DNA of 10,389 nt from Bacillota bacterium (GTDB taxonomy: Bacteria; Bacillota; UBA4882; UBA8346). Under the pieces are notes generated by a model. The model had not been told where the DNA came from and ran no database searches. It saw only the letters and a list, made by a program, of their open reading frames with translations. Location: positions 1-10,389 of the forward strand of contig DNPQ01000168.1 of assembly GCA_003501335.1 (NCBI GenBank), in the 5' to 3' direction. The position numbers and the translations under genes are program-made. Each line of letters begins with the position of its first letter. Position 1 is the first letter of the stretch. Shown here in pieces: positions 5,609-10,389 of this stretch.

Positions 5609-6310
5609 ATGAACCCCCGAAAAATTTCAATTGCGATTGATGGTCCGGCTGGCTCTGGAAAAAGTACAATTGCCAAACAAGTGGCTATCAACTTTGGATA
5701 TATTTATATTGATACTGGAGCAATGTATCGGGCGATAACTCTAAAAGCATTACGCAATCAAATACCTTTAACAGACAGTACCCGCTTGACAACTTTGGCA
5801 AAGAAGACAGCCATTCGCCTTGCCTATGAAAAAGTTGATTCCATCACTTCTCAGTTGCATGTTTATATGGATGATGAGGATGTTACAGAAGAAATTAGAA
5901 GTTTAGAAGTTACAAATAACGTCTCGATTGTTGCTGCGTTTGCCGGCGTAAGAGAGGCGATGGTCAATTTGCAGCGTAATATGGGAAAACAGGGCGGAGT
6001 CGTTATGGATGGACGGGATATCGGGTCCGTGGTTTTACCCAAAGCAGAATTGAAAATTTACTTAACCGCCTCAGTCACGGAGCGCTGCCATAGACGTTGG
6101 TTGGAACTAACTGAAAAAGGGATTTGTGTTGATAAACAAGAGTTGGAAGAACAAATTCGGCAGCGTGATCTATATGATAGCAATCGTGAAATAAGTCCCT
6201 TATGTCAGGCGAAGCAAGCCATTCTTTTAGATACCACCAGTTTAACAATTGAACAGGTGGTGGAAAAAGTTATAGAACTGGCGCTTATCAACGGCGCAAC
6301 GGCAAAATAA
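5609..6310 (+). CDS. cmk: Cytidylate kinase
   Basis: Cmk transfers phosphate from ATP to CMP or dCMP, feeding CTP and dCTP pools. The 233-residue protein has the P-loop DGPAGSGKST (11-20) and the family segment YIDTGAMYRAIT (33-44). The CMP-binding core DGRDIGSVV lies at 134-142, and the arginine-rich lid and base-recognition region RQRDLYDSNREISPL at 184-198. Length is normal (about 220-230). The ATG at 5609 has AAGGAG (5598-5603) 5 nt upstream. It is separated from the preceding gene by a 91-nt spacer with a hairpin, so it may start a cmk-ispH-rpsA unit. A plsC acyltransferase gene, common between cmk and ispH in related genomes, is absent: ispH begins 24 nt after the stop. Confidence 0.95.
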   Translation: MNPRKISIAIDGPAGSGKSTIAKQVAINFGYIYIDTGAMYRAITLKALRNQIPLTDSTRLTTLAKKTAIRLAYEKVDSITSQLHVYMDDEDVTEEIRSLEVTNNVSIVAAFAGVREAMVNLQRNMGKQGGVVMDGRDIGSVVLPKAELKIYLTASVTERCHRRWLELTEKGICVDKQELEEQIRQRDLYDSNREISPLCQAKQAILLDTTSLTIEQVVEKVIELALINGATAK

Positions 6311-6334
6311 ATTTAAAGGGAATTTTTAACTTCT

Positions 6335-7174
6335 ATGGAAATTGTATTAGCAAAAACCGCTGGTTTTTGCTTTGGAGTGAGAAGAGCCTTAGATTTAGTC
6401 AATGAGGCTTTAGCTTTGGATAAAAAAGATATTTATAGTTTAGGTCCTTTAATTCATAATCCGGGAGTCGTCGACAATTTAAGCCGCGAAGGACTTGTTG
6501 AGGTAGACGATCTTTCCAAAATTCCGTGCGGACGAATTGTCATTCGTTCGCACGGTGTTGGACCTCAAATTTATCAGCAAGCAGTCTTAAAAGGTCTCAA
6601 AATTATTGATGCCACTTGTCCTTTTGTAAAAAATGTTCACCAACTGGCTGTGCTGCTTCATGAACAATGTTATCAAATTATTATTGTCGGCGAGCGCGAA
6701 CATGCAGAAGTTAAAGGAGTCCTGGATTCGGTCAACAATGATGCTATGGTTATCAATCAAATCCACGATTTGGATGGAAAGTTTATATCACCCAAAATAG
6801 GCATCATTAGTCAAACCACTCAGGATATTGCTAATTTTCAAACAATTGTTGCCCATCTTCTTGAATATGCCAAAGAAATAAGGGTTTTTAATACAATTTG
6901 TCTAGCTACTTCAAAAAGGCAACAAGAAGCGGCCGAGCTTTCCAAAAAAGTTGATCTAATGATCGTGGTTGGAGGCAAAAATTCAGCTAACACCACAAGA
7001 TTATGGGAAATATGCCGTGACAATTGTAGTCGAAGTTATCAGGTTGAAAATTCGGATGAATTGATGTCTGAATGGTTTAAGAACGTAAAAAAAGCAGGCA
7101 TAACTGCCGGGGCCTCGACTCCGGATGAACAGATTCAAAAAGTGCTTAAAAAAATTATGAAATACAGGGGGTAA
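6335..7174 (+). CDS. ispH: 4-hydroxy-3-methylbut-2-enyl diphosphate reductase IspH
   Basis: IspH is the iron-sulfur enzyme that reduces HMBPP to IPP and DMAPP, the last step of the MEP isoprenoid pathway. The 279-residue protein has all three cluster cysteines: Cys12 in AGFCFGVRRA, Cys95 in DATCPFVKNVH and Cys189 in FNTICLATSKRQ. The diphosphate-binding and catalytic residues also appear: His41 (LIHNPGVV), His73 (IRSHGVG), and His123 and Glu125 in GEREHAEVKG. SANTTRLWEIC (217-227) carries the conserved Ser-x-Asn. Length is normal for a stand-alone IspH. The ATG at 6335 has only a distant AAAGGG (6315-6320), about 14 nt away, so initiation may be weak. The rpsA gene follows after 4 nt in another frame; in several clostridia the two are fused into one protein. 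Confidence 0.96.
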   Translation: MEIVLAKTAGFCFGVRRALDLVNEALALDKKDIYSLGPLIHNPGVVDNLSREGLVEVDDLSKIPCGRIVIRSHGVGPQIYQQAVLKGLKIIDATCPFVKNVHQLAVLLHEQCYQIIIVGEREHAEVKGVLDSVNNDAMVINQIHDLDGKFISPKIGIISQTTQDIANFQTIVAHLLEYAKEIRVFNTICLATSKRQQEAAELSKKVDLMIVVGGKNSANTTRLWEICRDNCSRSYQVENSDELMSEWFKNVKKAGITAGASTPDEQIQKVLKKIMKYRG

Positions 7175-7178
7175 ATTC

Positions 7179-8357
7179 ATGGCTGAATTAAAACAGCAAG
7201 ATTCCGAAAATGAAGTTCAAGGTGACAAATTTGAGTTTGAATGGCCCGAAGACCGCTTTCAAGCTTTGGAAGAAGGACAGATAATCGATGCCAAAGTTAT
7301 CGTTGTTCGTGATGATGCGGCTTTTGTAGACATCGGCGGTAAGTCGGATTTAGTGATTCCGCTTGAAGAATTATCGGTAAAACCAATTACAAATGCCAAG
7401 GAAGTCGTCAAAACCGGTGATATTATCAAAGTCATGGTAACTCGAAGTGGTGGCGATGATAAAATTTTGCTTTCCAAGCGTTTGGTCGATCAGGAACAAC
7501 ATTGGATTGTTCTTGAGGAAGCCTTTAAGACCAAAAAAGCAATAACCGGTAAGATCATGGAAGTTGTCAAAGGCGGATTAACCATTAATTTAGAAGGCAT
7601 TCGAGCTTTTATGCCAGCTTCCCAAAGCGGACAAGGCGCCAATTTGGAATCATTAGTGGGTCAAGATCATTGGGTCCGAATTCTAGAATATGATCGAGCT
7701 AAAAAACGAGTATTAGTTTCACGAAGGATCTTGTTAGAAGAGGAAAAACAAAGGGCCGAAGCAGCATTTTTTACTAGTATCCAAGAAGGCGAACGAAGGA
7801 CTGGCAAGGTAACACGACTTGCTGATTTTGGTGCTTTTGTGGATTTGGGTTCGGGCATTGAAGGTTTAATTCATGTTTCCGAAATGAGTTGGATGAGAGT
7901 TCGAAATCCGCGGGAAATTCTCAAAGAGAGCGATTCGGTTGAGGTTGTTATTACGAAGATCGATACAGCTGCTAAACGAATTTCACTTTCTTTAAAGCAA
8001 TTGCAGCCAAACCCGTGGGACCAAGCTGTCATGCAATTTCAAGAAGGAGCTGTTTATCCAGGTACGGTCGTACGAATGGAATCCTTTGGCGCTTTTGTGA
8101 ATCTTGCCCAAGGAGTTGATGGTTTGGTTCATATATCACAAATTTCCGATAAACACATTGCCAAACCCGAGGAAGCACTCACAATGGGTCAGACGGTTCA
8201 AGCTAAAATTATTAAAATTGATAGGGCCAACCGAAAAATCTCATTAAGTCTGAATCAAGTAGCTCAAGATCAAAACAGACGGGAATTAGAACAATTTTTT
8301 TCTTCCCAGGGAGATGTAGCCATGACTCAAAACTTAGGCGATTTTTTCAAAAAATAA
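7179..8357 (+). CDS. rpsA: 30S ribosomal protein S1 (four S1 domains)
   Basis: S1 proteins bind mRNA and RNA through repeated OB-fold S1 domains and, in many bacteria, help the 30S subunit load mRNA. The 392 residues contain four domains: about 31-101 (EEGQIIDAKV... DIGGKSDLVIP), 118-183 (divergent, ITGKIMEVVKGGL), 204-272 (GKVTRLADFGAFVDLG, IEGLIHVSEMSW) and 289-358 (GTVVRMESFGAFVNLA, VDGLVHISQISD). Domains 3 and 4 are the most canonical RNA-binding copies, with the FGAF motif. Four domains and about 390 residues are usual for Bacillota, shorter than the six-domain enterobacterial S1. The ATG at 7179 has a GGGGG site (7167-7171) overlapping the end of ispH, implying translational coupling. 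It is the last gene before a strong terminator. Confidence 0.94.
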   Translation: MAELKQQDSENEVQGDKFEFEWPEDRFQALEEGQIIDAKVIVVRDDAAFVDIGGKSDLVIPLEELSVKPITNAKEVVKTGDIIKVMVTRSGGDDKILLSKRLVDQEQHWIVLEEAFKTKKAITGKIMEVVKGGLTINLEGIRAFMPASQSGQGANLESLVGQDHWVRILEYDRAKKRVLVSRRILLEEEKQRAEAAFFTSIQEGERRTGKVTRLADFGAFVDLGSGIEGLIHVSEMSWMRVRNPREILKESDSVEVVITKIDTAAKRISLSLKQLQPNPWDQAVMQFQEGAVYPGTVVRMESFGAFVNLAQGVDGLVHISQISDKHIAKPEEALTMGQTVQAKIIKIDRANRKISLSLNQVAQDQNRRELEQFFSSQGDVAMTQNLGDFFKK

Positions 8358-8380
8358 AATCAAACATAAGCTAAATATAT

Positions 8381-8417
8381 AAAAGACCAACCTTAAAAAG
8401 TTGGTCTTTTCATTTTT
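8381..8417 (+). terminator. Intrinsic terminator after rpsA
   Basis: AAAAGACCAAC (8381-8391) and GTTGGTCTTTT (8400-8410) form a perfect 11-bp stem with an 8-nt loop, followed by CATTTTT (8411-8417). It lies 23 nt after the rpsA stop and separates the housekeeping block from the sporulation-linked pair. The A-rich 5' flank could also let it work in reverse, but no convergent gene is present. Confidence 0.88.
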
Positions 8418-8442
8418 CCCTTTTTTCTCCATCGAATTACCA

Positions 8443-8472
8443 GCATAAGTAAGATAAAGCCGGGTCAATCTA
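8443..8472 (+). promoter_or_regulatory. Candidate forespore (sigma-F/sigma-G type) promoter for the DUF1614-spoIIP pair
   Basis: GCATA (8443-8447) matches the -35 of forespore sigma factors. Read as sigma-F, a 15-bp spacer leads to GGTCAATCTA (8463-8472), which matches the GGnnAnAnTR pattern except at one position. Read as sigma-G, an 18-bp spacer leads to CAATCTA (8466-8472), one mismatch from CATnnTA. Transcription would start near 8479, right before the ribosome binding site GGAGGT (8481-8486), leaving a very short leader. No sigma-A promoter was seen between the terminator and the gene. The match was made by eye and is provisional. Confidence 0.35.
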
Positions 8473-8493
8473 TGAATAAAGGAGGTAACTAAT

Positions 8494-9192
8494 GTGACAG
8501 GTATCATTCTACTAATATTGGTTAGTTTGTTAATATTTTTTGGAATGGCGCACCGGGTATTGGACCGACTTTATTTAAGTGATCGTGGTGGACTTATTTT
8601 TATTGGCGCGATGATTGTAGGCAGTTTTATTGATATACCCCTTTCACGTATGCCCATTATAAGCGTGAATATAGGTGGTGCTGTTTTACCTCTGATTTTA
8701 GCCATCTACGTGTTGGTTCGGGCAGGAAGCGTCAAAGAATGGATTCGTTCAATCATTGGAATTGTTCTTACGACCGGAGTCCTCTATGGAGTTAATAAAT
8801 TATATTCTTTTGATACCAGCCGGGGATTTATAGAGCCCCAATATTTATGGGCTATCATTGCCGGAGTAATTGCTTATGTTGCAGGAAGGTCGAGACGTTT
8901 AGCATTTGTTATCGCCACAATAGGAGTATTGGCCATGGATATCGTCCATATTTTAGAAGTGCGCGGCACTAATGTTCCAACAATGATTGGAGGCGGCGGC
9001 GTCTTTGATACTATGGTAATAGCAGCTGTATTGGCGGTCTTGTTAGCCGAAATGATCGGTGAAAGCCGTGAAGCTCTCCAAGGTGGACCATCCAATGATC
9101 GTCCTGAAGAACTAAAAGAAGCACTGGACCATCCAGAAGGAACCACTAACTCAGATACATGGGAGCATAATGGTAAGGAGAGGGAAAAATGA
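8494..9192 (+). CDS. Polytopic membrane protein, probable DUF1614 family
   Basis: This 232-residue integral membrane protein has about seven hydrophobic segments, near residues 3-18, 33-50, 60-77, 85-101, 117-132, 136-153 and 170-188, followed by a polar, acidic cytoplasm-like tail (190-232). Conserved-looking motifs are AHRVLDRLYLSDR (19-31), GSFIDIPLSR (43-52), NIGGAVLPL (59-67) and GGGGVFDT (166-173). I assign it to DUF1614 from these motifs and from its position next to spoIIP in related clostridia; the biochemical function is unknown. The GTG start at 8494 is set by GGAGGT (8481-8486) with 7-nt spacing. The gene overlaps spoIIP by ATGA (9189-9192), so the two are translated together. A role in the sporulation membrane or engulfment is inferred only from that coupling and the candidate promoter. 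Confidence 0.7.
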   Translation: MTGIILLILVSLLIFFGMAHRVLDRLYLSDRGGLIFIGAMIVGSFIDIPLSRMPIISVNIGGAVLPLILAIYVLVRAGSVKEWIRSIIGIVLTTGVLYGVNKLYSFDTSRGFIEPQYLWAIIAGVIAYVAGRSRRLAFVIATIGVLAMDIVHILEVRGTNVPTMIGGGGVFDTMVIAAVLAVLLAEMIGESREALQGGPSNDRPEELKEALDHPEGTTNSDTWEHNGKEREK

Positions 9193-10331
9193 AACGTCTT
9201 GGTTATCTATTTTATTTTAGCATCCTATTTCTCCTAATAACCTTATTATTCATTACCAACAACGTCTTTGCCGAAACCGAACTTAGCGAAAAATACATGA
9301 CCTTGCAAGATCAACAAGGAAAATTGATTACCTGTACTGTTCATCAAATTGTGGTTGGTGATGAATATTTAGATAGTCAAAACAATCTATATCGAGTGGT
9401 CAAACTTCATAATAATACTGCAATTGTTAAATTGGTAAGAAAAGAAAAATTGACTGCTTCAACACTTAGTGAATTGAAAGATTTATGGAGTTATTTTATC
9501 AATGGTGAATTCTTAAAGGGAGAAACAAAAGTCAAAGGACCCATTGCCATTTACCATACCCATTCGGATGAATCTTATATACCGGGCGATGGGACTTCCA
9601 GCAAATTTGGCCATGGCGGAATTTTTCAGGTAGGTGACAGCTTAACAAATGCCTTTGAAAAAAGTGGCATTCCGGTTGTTCATTCCAAAACGCCTCACGA
9701 TCCTCATGATGCCATGGCCTATGATCGATCCCGTCGGACAGCGGTACAGTTATTGAAAAGACAGCCGACTACTCTATTAGATGTACATCGGGATGCCGTA
9801 CCTCCTCAATTATATAGTGATGTTATTCGCAACCAGGGAGTAACCAAGGTGCAACTGGTTGTGGGACGCCAAAATCCTAATTTTCAAGCCAACAATGATT
9901 TTGCCAAACGGATTAAAGAAACCTGTGATCGGAAATATCCCGGATTTATTAAAGGAATTTTCTATGGGAAAGGCAAGTATAATCAGGACTTGGGTCCACG
10001 AAGTATTTTATTGGAATTTGGTTCAGATACCAATAGTAAGACAGCGGCCGAGCGGGGAGCCCAGATATTTGCGGCTGCAGCTAAAGATGTATTATATGGA
10101 AACCGGGGAGCCGGGTTTATTAACCGTGGTAGTATGCGTAGCCTTTTTTGGATAATTGCCGCTTTGGTCGCAGGAGTCGGACTATTCTTTTTAATTAACC
10201 GCGGAAGCTTCAAAAATTTTGGTAAAGAGTTGACTGGCGCAATGGGTGAAGGCGAAAATAAAAAAACTGAAGAAGGCCCCTTAGCCGATGATAAAGCCAA
10301 AGAAAATGATCACTCTCATCAGAAGAATTAA
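9189..10331 (+). CDS. spoIIP: Stage II sporulation protein P, engulfment peptidoglycan hydrolase
   Basis: SpoIIP is a peptidoglycan amidase and endopeptidase that works with SpoIID and SpoIIM to remodel septal wall during engulfment. The 380-residue protein has the family motifs YHTHSDESY (122-130, His123, His125, Glu128) and LDVHRDAVPP (197-206, His200). VVGRQNPN (224-231) and NQDLGPRSILLEFGS (265-279, Glu276) complete the zinc-hydrolase core at about 117-300. An N-terminal hydrophobic segment (about 5-25) ends VFA before Glu29, which could be a signal-peptidase site or an uncleaved anchor. A second membrane segment lies near 317-336, followed by a charged tail rich in Lys, Glu and Asp. AAGGAG (9175-9180) precedes the ATG by 8 nt, and the start overlaps the DUF1614 stop. 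Assignment is secure; membrane topology is inferred. Confidence 0.94.
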   Translation: MKRLGYLFYFSILFLLITLLFITNNVFAETELSEKYMTLQDQQGKLITCTVHQIVVGDEYLDSQNNLYRVVKLHNNTAIVKLVRKEKLTASTLSELKDLWSYFINGEFLKGETKVKGPIAIYHTHSDESYIPGDGTSSKFGHGGIFQVGDSLTNAFEKSGIPVVHSKTPHDPHDAMAYDRSRRTAVQLLKRQPTTLLDVHRDAVPPQLYSDVIRNQGVTKVQLVVGRQNPNFQANNDFAKRIKETCDRKYPGFIKGIFYGKGKYNQDLGPRSILLEFGSDTNSKTAAERGAQIFAAAAKDVLYGNRGAGFINRGSMRSLFWIIAALVAGVGLFFLINRGSFKNFGKELTGAMGEGENKKTEEGPLADDKAKENDHSHQKN

Positions 10332-10370
10332 AATCCTTGAAAGTAATTTATCATTGTTACGGAGGTGCCC

Positions 10371-10389
10371 ATGCCTCACCCACTGCGGC
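10371..10389 (+). CDS. Start of a new gene, cut off by the window edge
   Basis: An ATG at 10371 is preceded by GGAGGT (10361-10366) with 4-nt spacing. It opens a frame beginning MPHPLR that runs off the window after 19 nt. The signal is the ribosome binding site plus its place 39 nt after spoIIP on the same strand. Six residues are too few to name a product. Confidence 0.5.

Noticed and set aside
9983..10300. Minus-strand open frame of 105 codons
   Set aside because: It lies fully antisense to the SpoIIP core and tail with no supporting signals.
1..10389. CRISPR array, tRNA, rRNA, prophage or defence system
   Set aside because: No spaced direct repeats, no cloverleaf or CCA-ending structures, and all sizable plus-strand genes match housekeeping or sporulation families.

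Overview
This window is a run of conserved housekeeping genes ending in a sporulation pair, from a low-GC (roughly 40% by eye) endospore-forming member of the Bacillota, most likely an anaerobic clostridia-like lineage. The signs are: a partial ribosomal protein L28 gene divergent from a yloU/yloV-type (Asp23, fatty-acid kinase) block, as in many Bacillota; strong GGAGG-type ribosome binding sites with frequent TTG and GTG starts; a four-domain S1 protein; a DUF1858 CxGC protein typical of anaerobes; and a SpoIIP sporulation hydrolase. I cannot name the genus.

Layout. Positions 1-176 (minus) hold the start of rpmB, with a clear promoter at 220-248. A long AT-rich divergent spacer (177-691) follows, with a plus-strand promoter near 471-499 and a leader of about 190 nt containing one hairpin. 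Then come, all on the plus strand: a DUF1858 protein (692-895), an Asp23/Gls24 protein (965-1345), the fatty-acid kinase ATP-binding subunit FakA/YloV (1472-3097), a DegV/FakB fatty-acid carrier (3112-3957), rsmD (3958-4527), coaD (4546-5052) and a coiled-coil protein (5062-5517). After a 91-nt spacer with a hairpin come cmk (5609-6310), ispH (6335-7174) and rpsA (7179-8357), closed by a strong intrinsic terminator at 8381-8417. A separate unit then encodes a polytopic DUF1614-type membrane protein (8494-9192), overlapping by 4 bp with spoIIP (9189-10331). A new gene starts at 10371 and runs off the window.

How the genes fit together. FakA and DegV/FakB form a kinase plus carrier that phosphorylates exogenous fatty acids for membrane lipid synthesis. 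RsmD and S1 act on the 30S ribosome, and L28 belongs to the 50S. CoaD makes the penultimate coenzyme A intermediate, Cmk recycles CMP/dCMP, and IspH finishes the MEP isoprenoid pathway. The last unit is probably sporulation-linked: SpoIIP is a peptidoglycan hydrolase of engulfment, and a candidate forespore-type promoter lies just upstream of its membrane-protein partner.

I found no mobile element, CRISPR array, RNA gene or clearly new system. The points most worth a second look are the terminator-like hairpin inside rsmD, the possible forespore promoter and tight coupling of the DUF1614 gene with spoIIP, the unfused but abutting ispH-rpsA pair, and the structured leader before the DUF1858 gene.
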